From Apostichopus japonicus (taxonomy: Eukaryota; Echinodermata; Holothuroidea; Aspidochirotida; Stichopodidae), in contig NC_092568.1 in the NCBI RefSeq assembly GCF_037975245.1, forward strand, positions 12,921,501 through 12,985,500: 64,000 nucleotides of DNA, written 5' to 3'. The position numbers were made by a program, and so were the translations under genes. Position 1 is the stretch's first letter. Each line of letters starts with the position of its first letter. The notes below the pieces were generated by a model. The model was not told where the DNA came from. It did no database searches and was given only the letters and a program-made list of their open reading frames with translations. This document shows positions 11,470 to 23,300 of the stretch, one piece after another.

Positions 11470-11486
11470 AGAAGGGGGGGGGGGGC
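11470..11486. repeat. Poly-G run
   Basis: A G-homopolymer of about a dozen bases. Such runs recur through the left part of the window (for example near 960, 3532, 5231, 17239, 19827, 25159, 27847, 31611 and 33380). Confidence 0.85.
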
Positions 11487-11779
11487 ACATTGTCATTGGA
11501 TGCATGAAACAGTAAGAAAAAACTCGTTCACTTTTAGAACTGATAACCACATTAATTTCTTGGTTAATAGAGGTTCGCCAATTATTTGTGAATACTGCGT
11601 GGTCAGAATGACGCAGTTGTGAAACGCAAAATATGTACAACTTTGAAGCGCTTATTATGTATCTCACAATGCACTTATAAGCATGTACACTAACATAATA
11701 CTCTTTGCTTATTGATTTCACAAGTGAAATCCGGACTTGAACATGTGATGCGTTTTGTAAAATCTTATCATTGTATTGT

Positions 11780-11850
11780 CTTATTGCGAGCATTTAATTG
11801 CCCATTTTGGTGCTTAATAAAGTTTATTTGAATTTGAATCGAATTGAATC
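11780..11850 (+). mobile_element. Possible retroelement 3' tail
   Basis: AATAAAGTTTATTTGAATTT is followed by a short GAATT-rich tail (GAATCGAATTGAATC). Many LINE and SINE 3' ends in marine invertebrates end in an AATAAA-like signal and short GAATT repeats. I see no reverse-transcriptase frame upstream. Weak call based on the tail alone. Confidence 0.25.
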
Positions 11851-12324
11851 ATCTGAATACACATCATTATCTTGCGGCTAATGATGTGTATGCCTAAAAA
11901 GTCCCGCGTGGCGCACTTGGTTGCAATGTCTTCCTTCCGTCGGCTCGGAGTGATCGAGTGGTATATCTAGTACAAATCGGGGAACGCGGACATCTGTATG
12001 CCAGTGTTTCAAAATGACATGCTTATCGGTAGTACAGATCTGACCAATTAACATTGAAGGCATTTTCGGCAAGATGTCAAGATCAGTGCGTTCTTATATT
12101 CATACCGTACTTCAGACAATGCCTTCCTGTATCCATCGTAAATGTTTTACCGGTGATGACTGACGTGCTGTGTTAGCCTACTGTATTAATGCTTTGTAAA
12201 TTAATATGTGTAGGATATACAGGTCAAGTTTTGGTCCTACAGGTGTCGTATAACAATGAATTGCCCCATTGACTTCCACACATAACCCGTCACTCTCCAA
12301 GACCGCTAGAGCATATATTGAAGC

Positions 12325-12406
12325 AGCCTCAATTCAGTTCCATATGATACGTAAATTGTTCAACAGCCTCAAATCAGTTCATGGGATAGGTAAATTGTAC
12401 AACATG
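12325..12406. repeat. Tandem duplication, ~41-bp unit
   Basis: CAGCCTCAATTCAGTTCCAT (12327 onward) and CAGCCTCAAATCAGTTCATG (about 12365 onward) start two adjacent units. Each ends in GTAAATTGT(T/A)CAACA. Confidence 0.8.
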
Positions 12407-12803
12407 GATATATATTTCTGAATTGCTATTTTTGGCGTTCCATAAAGTAGATGTATATCCTGCCATTATTTCCAATATTTTGATGAGGCTAAGCTTCAAG
12501 CAGTGACGGATTAAACAGGTGAAATTGGTAGTTTTCTGAATAAACACGTCACAGCATGGCAAAACAAAATAAAATCTTGATGTAAGATCTTGTAAATCCA
12601 ACCGCTCCCGCCTGCCGTGCTTTCCTCCCATTTATCATTCGCGGACCTACGGTTGAACCTGACGGTTTTGCCGAGCTGCGGGGAGCCTAAGGCGGACTAT
12701 GTACTGCAAAGATTACCGGCTGTTTGCATAGACCCGCAGAGATCAGAAATGGATCAAAAGTTTATCAACTGTGAGAGGCTTCTTCCGGATTTGACGGATA
12801 AGT

Positions 12804-13001
12804 TCATGTACTGATGTATTGGCTATCAAATTCATATTTTGACATCCCTGTCCGCCTGCGGCTCGAAGGCTTGCAATGAGCACAGTACTCGTTGGAGACG
12901 CCGGTATCGAGGAAATCCTTCATGCTAGCCAAACCTTCCTTCCAATTATTCAGTTCAGACAACAACGCCTTGTAAGCACGACATAAAGGTTGAAAATATC
13001 T
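12804..13001 (-). pseudogene. Possible decayed exon or pseudogene fragment, unknown family
   Basis: The minus strand is open for about 66 codons with no ATG at its start. The peptide has a natural-looking composition, with segments such as YKALLSELNNWKEGLASMKD and then NEYCAHCKPS, so it has two cysteines spaced like a small metal-binding motif. Past the stop at 12804-12806, coding-like peptide continues in other frames toward about 12490 (HELIRQIRKKPLTVDKLL, then KWEESTAGGSGW), as expected of a frameshifted relic. I do not recognise the family; a transposon-derived or lineage-specific gene fragment is possible. No clear splice sites were found, so a chance open frame is the main alternative. 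Confidence 0.25.
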
Positions 13002-13051
13002 TCAAAGCAGCCGCTTGCCTACCCTCAAGGTTTATATAGCTCTCAGGTACA

Positions 13052-13094
13052 TTGTACCATGGAGCTATTAACGGTAATGCTCCATGATTGTACC
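13052..13094. repeat. CCATGGAGCTATTA palindromic repeat
   Basis: TTGTACCATGGAGCTATTA, ACGG, then TAATGCTCCATGATTGTACC form an imperfect hairpin of about 18-bp arms. It shares a 17-mer exactly (inverted) with 11420-11436. Confidence 0.75.
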
Positions 13095-15549
13095 AGCCAT
13101 CCACCACTTCAATGGTGGCATGGAAGAACTACCCTGCCATGGTTCATATTTCCATGGATCGTATCAATTAGCTTGTCTTTGTTTTTTTAGTTAATTAACA
13201 GGAAGTCCGTAAGTGAACCGTGGACTTAGTCGATTTTAAAATCAAGGATCCTAAGAGTATATAGGGTATAGCCGTATATATCCAAGTTGAACTATACTGA
13301 TAGACCATAAACGAATGGGTGTAGATGGGTGAGAGGGTGGGCGGGGGCAAGTGGACAATATGGAATATGATCACTTAGTGTTCTTGTAAGTGCTTGCAGG
13401 CTATATCATCCATCCTTGTGATCGACACTGCTTCCCGTCTATCTCGTATGCTGTCTAATAATATCTATGCGATGATGAAGTTAGTTAGGTACTCAAAGCA
13501 CGCATAGGAAATGATTCGTAACCGTAGAAAAAAGGTAAAAATGAAAGGAAATATACAGGAAGGTTCTTTGATGAAGGAAAGTGTTCGACGAAGCTTGGAT
13601 CACTTGACACGATTTGATATTTACCTAGGACAGTCTTCATGGAGCACGATAGAGGCTGATGCTTCCATATATAGACAGATCATTGTAAATGACTTGTACA
13701 GCGGTGTTTGTCTAATGCTAATAGAGGGTATCGAGAAATGGACACATCATTTGTTATTAACTGACAAGCATCGATTTTAAGTGGGCGATTGAAGATATCT
13801 TGACAAAAGTAAACTCATTATTGATATTAGACGAACTGTGTGATAATTACAAGCCATTGCCATTATAGTTTATCAAAAGGTGCAATGGTGTTTTGTTTTC
13901 ATACTGGTTGCATTAACCAGTTTTAGCCTCTGCATCTTTTAAGTTATCGAAAGAATTGCAACACTCAAGCATACGTTCTACAAGTAAAGGATGAATTTAA
14001 GCAGGTTTCTAGTCTTGATATGTTATAATCCAGGGAAACAGAAAACCAATGTGTGCCATAGAATGTGTTTTTCTGTAGTTACTCCTGTTTTTAGATATTC
14101 AACTTTAATATTGGCTAAAACTATGGAATGCTCCTTTAAGGTTAAATTGATAATGACGTCAGCTCCTCAGTGCAGGACTTATATAGTTAATCTTAAACTA
14201 TTGTTTCTTAACATTTTAACTCAAGCAACGACAAGATGCATTACTTGAATGACATTTTATGTAAAACAGTATGAACAAATCATTTGAGACCATTAAAAGT
14301 TTTATAATTTCCTATATAGAGTTTTGTGTTGCATCTATCTGATCCAATGACCTGTGATCAATGTATTAGACTAAGATCCAGTAATGTTAACTGATGAATC
14401 TCAACTGTTTATAAACGGTCACTTGTTCCATTACATTATTGGAATGCTCCCTTCAAATAAATTTGATAATGCAAACATTTAAATGCATGTTATGAAAACA
14501 AAATAAATGAAATATAAAACAAAATATAAATATTAATTTATGGCTTGGCGTGTCATCGTTCATGCATGCCCCTTTATCCTTAATTCTGCCATTTTATCAA
14601 AGCTACCGCCGATCACTCAAAATAAGATTGTAATTAATCTCGCTGGCTTTGTGTAAGGTTAGTTACGTTTGGATCTTTTCACTCACGAATGAGAAGACTA
14701 TCCGACGCCCACCCCCCCCCCCACATCACACACCCTAGACCCGCACCTGTCCCCTGTTAGAGATGCCTCTCCAAAGATTAACATTCACCCACCATGGAAT
14801 GTAAAATAATAACAACTCTACATTAATGGAATATTAATGTCTTACATTCCATGACTCATCAAGCTGCATCCATCGTGCACATCTGAGTTTATTTTTCTTT
14901 ATGCCGTTTAAGATATTTATAACAAGACTGTTTGCCTGAAATTACAAATCTCTCTTTGCCGCTTCTTCCATCGAAGCATATGACGCTAATTTTTTTAAAG
15001 TGGTTCTATACACAGTGACAGGCAATATCACACTCTCAAAACGAAGTAAAAACTATATGAAGTAAACCCCCACAATTTCTTCTCATAGTCTATTATTACC
15101 TCAGGAAAGATCTTTCGCGTGTTTTGTGATGTCATGAGGACAAAATTATGACTGAGAATGTTGACATTTTGGTTTATTATGGACTAACTTGAAACGTGAT
15201 ACATACATTGGAAATGTTCATTAAGCTTCCAATTTACCCCAAATGCGTATATTATTTTATTTTTAGTATGCACATTAAATAAAAGGAAAGAAATAGACTC
15301 GGTACTTCATGTGTTTAAACGCTCATTTGCCATTTCACGCTCATGTGTTTTACACTGATCTTGAAATGCATGCGATATATACTCTGCAAACGAGACGTGA
15401 GTTTGGAGGTAGGCTTCTAAAGTTGCATGTAGTTGGCAATTTCTGATAAATTTGACTAAACCTGACTATTCTTTCTATTAAAACGATCAATGACGCTAGT
15501 TTTACCTCTCTTAGACTTTTCACAAAGTTCACTATAAGTTTACTGAGTT
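13095..15549. other. Intergenic DNA, no gene recognised
   Basis: AT-rich with scattered short frames (for example 13511-13780, 89 codons, and 13991-14248, 85 codons). None is recognisable or bounded by convincing splice sites. Two similar stretches, GGAATGCTCCTTTAAGG near 14127 and GGAATGCTCCCTTCAAATAA near 14441, look like copies of one old repeat. A perfect TGACGTCA lies at 14154-14161, and a poly-C run near 14710-14722. Confidence 0.5.
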
Positions 15550-15594
15550 TGCAATTACAGATTCCAGTTCGATTCGAACTGCTGCTGTAATGCA
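15550..15594. repeat. Palindrome, 45 bp, imperfect
   Basis: The centre CAGTTCGA-T-TCGAACTG is perfect. It is enclosed by ATTACAG and CTGTAAT arms and then TGC/GCA, with a few unpaired bases between, so the single strand could fold into a long hairpin. I see no tRNA fold in it despite the TTCGA core. Confidence 0.8.
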
Positions 15595-16369
15595 GTATAA
15601 ATCACTTGAAAACAACCCCATTCTCATATGTTGAACGGTCCCTTTAAGACGCTGTATTTTATCATTACTTTATCCAGACGTATACTGTACGTTCCACTTT
15701 TAATTGCTACATTATCATAATAACTAATAAGTAGGTCAACTGTCTACATTCAAATTAGTTTAAGGTAATAAAACAGATTTAATGTTGTCTTTTAGCTCTA
15801 CATTTATTGACTATACCGTATTTTTGTTTTTATCGTTTGCAGATATTGCTGGAAGCGATAAGAATAACTTTTCCTTTCAGAGTATATAACTTGTCCCCAT
15901 TTTGATATGAACTTATATGACTGTTTCATGAGGATGCACATAAAATGGGTTCAATGAAGCTAATTAACTTTATCCTTTGAAATTGCCTGAAACTAAAGAA
16001 CAAAATTTGTGTCTGGTCCTGGTAGCGCTGGCAGTGAATATGGCAGGAACGTGCCGCTCTGCCGCATGTGTTCATGACGATTACAGACTTGTAACTATAA
16101 TTTATGGTACCGTAATCGATACAATCATGGGGAACCTTGCTCGCGAAATGGGGTCAAGAGTCGTAGCACGTAATCAGCTGATATACACGTCTATATGGTT
16201 CAAGAAATCTATCAATCATGGAACATTGCCAGGGTAAAAGTGTTATGTTTTTAATAATGATTCATAGAGGGTGTCACGAAAGCTGAAGAAGTAAATTTAT
16301 AGGACGAAACTAAATATGTAACTGGTGCTGTGAGCCTGTAATTATTGTCGACGGTACCCAAAGCGTCCT

Positions 16370-16710
16370 GTTCAACCCTTCTTCCCTTCACCTTCCTCCT
16401 GACCCCTCTCAAGCACGACCCCTCATATGCACACCCCTCTTCCACCCCCTCAACCCACCCCGCTCCCACCCCTCAACATCCCCCTCTCCCACCCCTCAAC
16501 ACCCCTCTCCCACCCCTCAACACACCCCTCCCCCACCTCCTCTCATGCACACCCTTCCCTCACACCAACTCTGACCTCCTCTCATGCATACCCTCTCTCA
16601 CACCCTTCAACACACACCGGCCTCTCATACCCCCTCAACATCCTCTCTCCCACCCCTCTCCCATCCCTCAACACACCCCTTCTCCCACCCCCTCAACACA
16701 CCCCACAGCG
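16370..16710. repeat. C/T-rich low-complexity tract (CCCCTC...CACCCCTCAACAC)
   Basis: About 340 bases with almost no G on the plus strand, built from degenerate copies of CTCCCACCCCTCAACACACC. It creates proline/threonine/serine-rich open frames up to 126 codons in overlapping frames. These are composition artefacts. Confidence 0.9.
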
Positions 16711-17974
16711 CGTATTTAATTATTTACGTTCCATGTTATGTTTGCTCCTGGCGTTTACACACAATCCTACCAACAATACATTACGAGAGACATTAATATT
16801 AAAGTAAAAAAGATATATAACTATAAGTAAAAAAAACCGGCCTGGCGTGTATACGATGAAACTGTTTAAGTCAAGTCACAATTCAATGGTGAATATTATA
16901 TTGCGCAGATGCACATACTATATAGAGACCAACGATATTGCGTGCAGTTGCATCAAAAGCTGTAGCCTAGATAATGTAATTATAATTCCATACATGTTTG
17001 GTGGAAATGTAGATGTTATGAAATTTTATCATCATCCAATCCTACATTGAAAGTATCGATATTATTTAGTTTGCGATGATATGCATTTATGCGGTAATAA
17101 TGAAGAGAAATATTTAGTTATGTGCAAAAGATATAAAACAGTAAAGCGGTAAATAGTTTGCAATTTCTGGAAAAATGATTTGATTATTGATTTTTTTTGG
17201 CAAAAAGTATGTTGCCTTTCTCTCCTGCTTGTCAACCACGCCCCCCCCCCCCCCGCCCTCTCCATATCATGCATATGTTATTTTATCCAAGTGAATGCGT
17301 TGATAACCACAAACAGTTGGAATACAGTCCGCAGAACGGAGAATTCATCATGCATTTACGTATATAGAAGTAATTGTATGTAACCTCGCTGTATAGTATA
17401 TACGAAAATCATCTACTACTAATAATAATATAAAAAAAAAGAAACTGACACACACTCAATTTCATGATAGTTAATTGTTCAGTCGAGTTAATATTGATAT
17501 ACCTCCATATCTAATACCTAACTATTAATATACATAAAAAACATACCTAACATTGCTAAACCGTTATGACGAATACAGCACAGAAACAGTATGAATTCAG
17601 TAAAACACAAGACGAACATTAGAAGTCCGCATAATAAATGAACGACGTACTCCAAAAGCTGATAAACAGTTTGAATGTGTTTGTGGTTTTGTAAACAAAT
17701 TCAATTTGACGTTTTTTAGGCCAAGAATATGGCTGTTAGGACATAGAAGTCATTGTTACGAAGCATTAAATAAGGAAATCGAACAAATTTGTGGCTTCAA
17801 CCAATGGTATTGTTTTTATGTCCAGAAAGCTGATGAATATAGAGAACACCCATCCAGCTTATACAGCCTTGTGACTGAAGATAAAATGACATGAAAATGA
17901 CATCGTCTTTGTCTTGAAGGACTCCCCGTTGTGATCAAACCATGCAGGGGAGGTATTACTTGGAACAGAGATCA
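16711..17974. other. Intergenic DNA, no gene recognised
   Basis: AT-rich with a poly-C run near 17239-17254. Short frames only; none recognised. Confidence 0.55.
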
Positions 17975-18012
17975 TGGTTCAACCATGGAGCTATAGCTCC
18001 ATGGTTGAACCA
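17975..18012. repeat. Perfect 38-bp palindrome
   Basis: Each 19-base half (TGGTTCAACCATGGAGCTA) is the exact inverse of the other, with no spacer. The half-sequence matches the CCATGGAGCTA family also seen at 4631, 7803, 11420 and 13052. A perfect spacerless palindrome usually decays quickly, so this copy may be recent or maintained. Confidence 0.95.
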
Positions 18013-18038
18013 GCTCAGAAGATCTTATAATAAAAAGA

Positions 18039-18063
18039 CACCCCCCCCCCACACACACACACA
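18039..18063. repeat. Poly-C run joined to a (CA)n microsatellite
   Basis: About ten C residues followed directly by eight or so CA repeats. Confidence 0.9.
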
Positions 18064-19819
18064 CTATCACAAACACATAGTACAACAATAACTTCAATTT
18101 TATTTCTTTTCTAATTTTGTTCTTCTTCCCATTTCCCTGCGTGATGGATGGGCTGTCTATACCTGAGCTATGTGCAAATTAAAACGCCTACATATCAGCA
18201 CATAATCGCCATATCTTGTGTTTATTTTTGTATTGTGATATAGTATAGCCAGCAACACAATGTGGTCCCTCATTGCAACATTAAATGTGTCTTGTTGTCA
18301 ATATTTTATATTTATGATTGTAAACAGTATACATGGCAGTGTTGGTCAAAATTATTCCATATATGTCAGCTGGTCAGAGAGCTCTCTGGTTCAAGCAAAG
18401 AAATGATTGAGGGTTACCCCCTCCACACCCCCTCCCTGCCCCCCCCCCCTGGCCGAACCAGGGAGTTCACTGGCCGAACCATGCATGGTATATTTGTTCA
18501 TATTCAGAATGATCCATGCCTCCAACACCATCTGACCACGCGAGGCCGTTACGTCAAGTAAGGAACATAATCGCACGGATACGACAGACGCATCATTTAC
18601 AATTTCACGTTTCAATAGGTCGTTTGTTATATTCCTTTAGTCATAATCTAAATAAGTCATTTATCAAATTTCTCTTATAAACCTGTCATAATATCGAGGA
18701 CATGAAAGGCTTAGATGGTAATCAACCCGGGTCACGATCATCGGCAAATTCAGAAGGTTGCAGTACGGTTCAAGTACAGCATAACTAAGTATTCACGCCG
18801 CAGACGGAAACTCTGCACAATTAGATAGTATACCCACCGTCATTTCAAGTCATTTGTATTAACTGGCTGCTATAATAGGAGGCTTGAATAAATTATAATT
18901 CCAGCCATTCGCCTGTACGTGCAGGAAATGATATACCTACACGGACATATGGTCTCTATGACGTCACATCAATTTCATATGATATGCTTTATCAACTTTA
19001 ATTTGTTACTTTGCGGCAGCCTCTCAAGAGTGAACAGTTATTGTGCAATTAATTAACTCTATTGCAATTAATATTGATATCTAAGAAGATGTCTGCTCCT
19101 GGAAGCGGTTCGAGTGTAGATATGTGAAGAATCTAGTGTAACGTCCTATCAAGATGTTAGATGAGATGGGGTTATTTAAAGCTACGGGGGAACATGATCA
19201 CCCCGTAAAGTTCACGCCTGTAGAGCTAATTACCTCCATACCTGTCTACATTAACTCTGATGGAGGTATTGTAGGACAAAGGATATGACAGAAACTCAGG
19301 AGGATGGAAATCAAACTCTCATATAGTCACTATAGGACGCCAATTTATAATTATAGGCCAATAGGTGGTGCCTTAATGTGTGATTCTATGTCTGTATAGG
19401 GAGAGAGCATTACTATAGAATACAATCCTATGTGTGGAGGCATTGTTAGATTCGTGAGAAGGGCATCTTGAGTTGCGCGCATCTAGAAGCGCACTTTACT
19501 ATATTAGTTTGTTGTTCTCTATATGCCTCTTTATAATTCGAAGCCTTATATACTTAGTTGTACGTTGTTTCGATCATCAACATTTTGTCGCTCAGACACT
19601 TTTCATATTAGCATTAACTGCAAATAGAAAGCAACATTTGAATTTTAGTTCAATGTTTTGCTTCACTATTTTAAACGAAAGTTGGATTAGTCAAGCTAAT
19701 GTATGATTACATTGTTACGGGATTCCACGGTTTCGAAAGTCGTCGGAAAATTTCTCAAAATCAACTCAAAGAGTAGTTTTACTGAACGCTCCATGCTATA
19801 TTAACCGTAAAATCATCAA
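18064..19819. other. Intergenic DNA, no gene recognised
   Basis: No supported gene. Contents are a C-rich stretch at 18418-18450 beside two copies of CTGGCCGAACCA (about 18449 and 18470), a perfect TGACGTCA at 18959-18966, and a spaced inverted repeat TACCTCCAT...ATGGAGGTA at 19230-19269 that again matches the CATGGAGGTA motif. Confidence 0.5.
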
Positions 19820-20366
19820 ATGCTGAGGGGGGGGGGGGGTTACAGGGAGGGCACAGCACTTAATAAGGGGGCACAATGTTTAGTTGTGAATGCCGTCCTT
19901 TGAGAAATATTTGATTAAATAAGGGTCCTTAGATGCAATCTGGTGCTTTATTTTGCAACTTGAAGTAACTTAATATTCAAGAATTTTCGGGCTTAGTCTG
20001 TCCGATATTTATGTTTTTAATTGAGGCGGATAAAAAAGTTATACAAAAAATGGAGATTAACCATTTTGCTTTGATAATGTTTTTAAATAAGAGTGTTGAA
20101 AATTTAAATTTAAAATCATGCAGTTTATGCACTAGCAATTCACGCCGGGGCCTCTGTGACCTTGTTAGTGAGAAAACAACTGGTTATTGTCATATTGTGA
20201 TGGTTTTGCTGAAGAACATAACACGTTTCGTCCTTTGTAAAAAAAAATTGTTTCGAGTAATATTTTAAACAGTACAAATCGCATCTAGGGGGGGGGCACA
20301 TGGGGGGCACGATTTTTGTTTGGGAGGGCACGTCCCCAGACCCCCCCCCAGTTGGCGACCCCACTG
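19820..20366. mobile_element. Degenerate relative of the 27819-28179 element
   Basis: It opens with a long G run and ends with CCCCCAGTTGGCGACCCCAC (TG follows), the form expected of a right hAT-like end. Inside is TTAGATGCAATCTGGTGC (19930-19947), nearly the same as the twice-repeated TTAGATGCAATTTGGTGC in the 27819 element. I cannot find a matching left terminus or a target duplication, so the borders are approximate. Confidence 0.4.
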
Positions 20367-23300
20367 GTACCTGCCCATTTATGTGAAGTTGATACTATGC
20401 ATTCATTTTATCAACTATAATATTGGGTGATGACATACACCACTTTAAATTCCACCAAGCAAGGAACCATAGTGCCCGTTGGGTTCTCGTCTGCAGCGTG
20501 AGTTATCATGTGTAGCACCTTCACATATGATTTCACTTTCATATATCTATACCCTTCGATACATACCCATTATATATTCCAAACATATGTAGTATTGCCC
20601 TACATAGTCCTCAACATTTCTCAACTGAGGGTTGGTGGAACGTAACGATGACGTCATAGGTTTTTATCCAATGGGATGTTAACTTCAAGAGAGACCCTTC
20701 ATTATATAGATGATTGTTTACGGATTTGATACAGGTATAGCCTTATGTTTCTGATCCCCTATAAATACTTCCTATATGGTGTGTGTATACAGCACAGTTT
20801 GGGCAACATGTGGCCCATGGTCAGCACTTTGGACATGTAGCACAGTGTTTCATGTGCAGAAAAGTGTTAGTTTGGCCATATGAATCTAACACGAGTAATA
20901 CTATAGGCAAAAATATGCAAATTAGCAGAACTTGGTGACCGCACTCATGTACGCAAGTGCAAGTTTCTGGGCATATTTTTCGGTCTACCTCTGGGAAAGT
21001 GGATGAATGGTTGTATTCTGCTGAAAATAAACATAGAAATGAATCACATTCTTTTTTTTCTGCCGTTGAACTCTTTATCATAAAGAAGGAAACTCGCTTG
21101 GCTTACCGACCAAAAATCCCTTGATCCTATTGCGACAATATTTCCGCTCTTAACGCTACACATGTTTTCCGTGTTTTGAGGTGTAAGTTAGTTTGACACA
21201 TGCCGCAAGCTACATAGCTTCCAAGATCATAATCAACCTTTGTTAAAAGTCGGCAAAGATTTAATTAGTGCGATTGGCGAAACTGGCCGGAAACGGGGCT
21301 ACAAACAAGAAAACTGGGTTGGTGTGATTTCAAAGGATCGGCTTTGATTATAAGCTAAAGCTGCCACGTGAAGTTAATCAAATATCACATCCAAGCGAGG
21401 TCGACATTCTGCAACCCACAATATATATACAGAGCGCCATGTTCTTCTGCAAAATAAATCGGCATATATTTGTGAAGTTAGGCCTATATGACCTGGTACT
21501 GCAAGGTTCGGGCAGCGAGAATCGTCCATAGTATGTGTAAATAAACGAAGGAGACATATATAGGAATGCTACATTTTTCCAAGCATCACTTTTATTTTAT
21601 TATAATGAGTAGCATATATACGTCCCCGATGCTTCATATTGTACACTAATACGCATGCGCACGCGGTTTGATTAAACGTTACCAAGTGTAATATCATATA
21701 TGATACCGCGTTGAAAGTAGCTAGTTGCGTTTCAATTAGTTAATAGTTTATTTGATGCAAACCATTTCCGTCAAATTCATGAAATTACTACTCTATCAGT
21801 TATTTGGCAATTACAAGCATGACATGCACTAGTAAATGACAATAACAACTCCGCCCGATAGTTACATGTAAAGTATAGGCTAGGTCTATAAGTAAAACAT
21901 TAAAGGCTATATAGACTATACGGTATTAGTTTTGATGTTTGCTTTGAATAATAATGGAATTGTTATGGTTTCAGACAACTATTGAAATTATTTAAACAAA
22001 CAGTATATGCTAATGGTTCAGTTGCTTGATTGGAGGGAGATTTTGCATTTTAAAAATGAGTCAGACCTGGCTTACATATTTGGGCTGTTAAATTTTTTAG
22101 CAAGATATACAGTATGGAAACGTCGTGAGAATGGTTTTATATTAATAATCAATTAACTAGATACTACAGATGGGTTAACTCAAGGTCTGATGTTGTCTCT
22201 TGTAATGAACACGTGAACACGACTATAGGTGGCAAGTTCGTGATCTATATATTCCTGTTTTATATTAATGTTTGTGCTGATCGAGATTTTTGTTTATATA
22301 ATGTTATTCATGTAATAGGTCACTTTGAGATTTAGGGCGGTAAATGTATGCTACTTATGCGTTCTTGATAAAATGATTGGTACCTGGTTGAGGACCTATG
22401 TATTAGAAACCGACTCCGTCTTTACCTCCTCAAGTCTTGTTCATCTCATCTCCCTTCATTTGCAAATATTGAATGCAAAAATATGAACAATTTTCCTCTC
22501 CCTCGGAAAAAAGGGGACTCCCTGGAAGAGACCTTTTCCCCCTTGAAACGCCCCCCCCCTTCCGGAAAGACAGCTTTTCGTAAAGTTTTTTAAGTTCGTT
22601 ACGCACGTACACTGTTTGAATATTATGCATACGTGCCGCTGAGGTTCACTATATCGAGACTCCCTACTCGTGCAACGTGTACGTTCTTACTATATACGTT
22701 TATCCATTCCCCGCTGAGAACGTGATAACGAATACCTCCCGCCTAGGAAAGCCATGGAATTAACACGTCGAGCATTTTAATCTTACCATTGAATTTCATG
22801 GCTTTAGACTATTGTTTATTTCATTAGCTGCATCAATTGTCACCACCAATGTCCATCTACGTTAGATATGTGAAATATAATAAAACAATCTTCAGGGCTG
22901 AAATGCCAGTACACATGGTTTATTGCTCACTAATTCTGGCGATGCTTGTGAGACAAGACGAGGGACGTGTTCCCTTGGACCAATCCCTAAGGAGATTGAC
23001 GTAGGATTGTTTGACAAAACAGTAAAGTGAAATTTAGACCAATAGAAATGGTGTATACTAGCTCAGGTATATATATTGGTTAGCCTCGGCTGGGCATGCA
23101 GGCCACATCGCTGTCACCAAACCACAGGGGGTTTCGATATGAATGGAATGTTATTTGAATATTATTGCGGTATATGTTGACGGTATGAGTTATGAATTAA
23201 AAGGATGAAAAACAAGGGTATCTTGATCCGTGTACAATTGGATTCTTTCTCGATGAGTATATGGTGAGGGTGAGACTGACCTCGGTAGGTATGTATCCCA

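Noticed and set aside
15565-15585. tRNA B-box-like TTCGATTC
   Set aside because: It lies at the centre of a palindrome; no A box, acceptor stem or anticodon arm can be drawn.
16345-16807. Proline/serine/threonine-rich open frames up to 126 codons
   Set aside because: Low-complexity C/T tract without G; three overlapping frames are open for the same reason.
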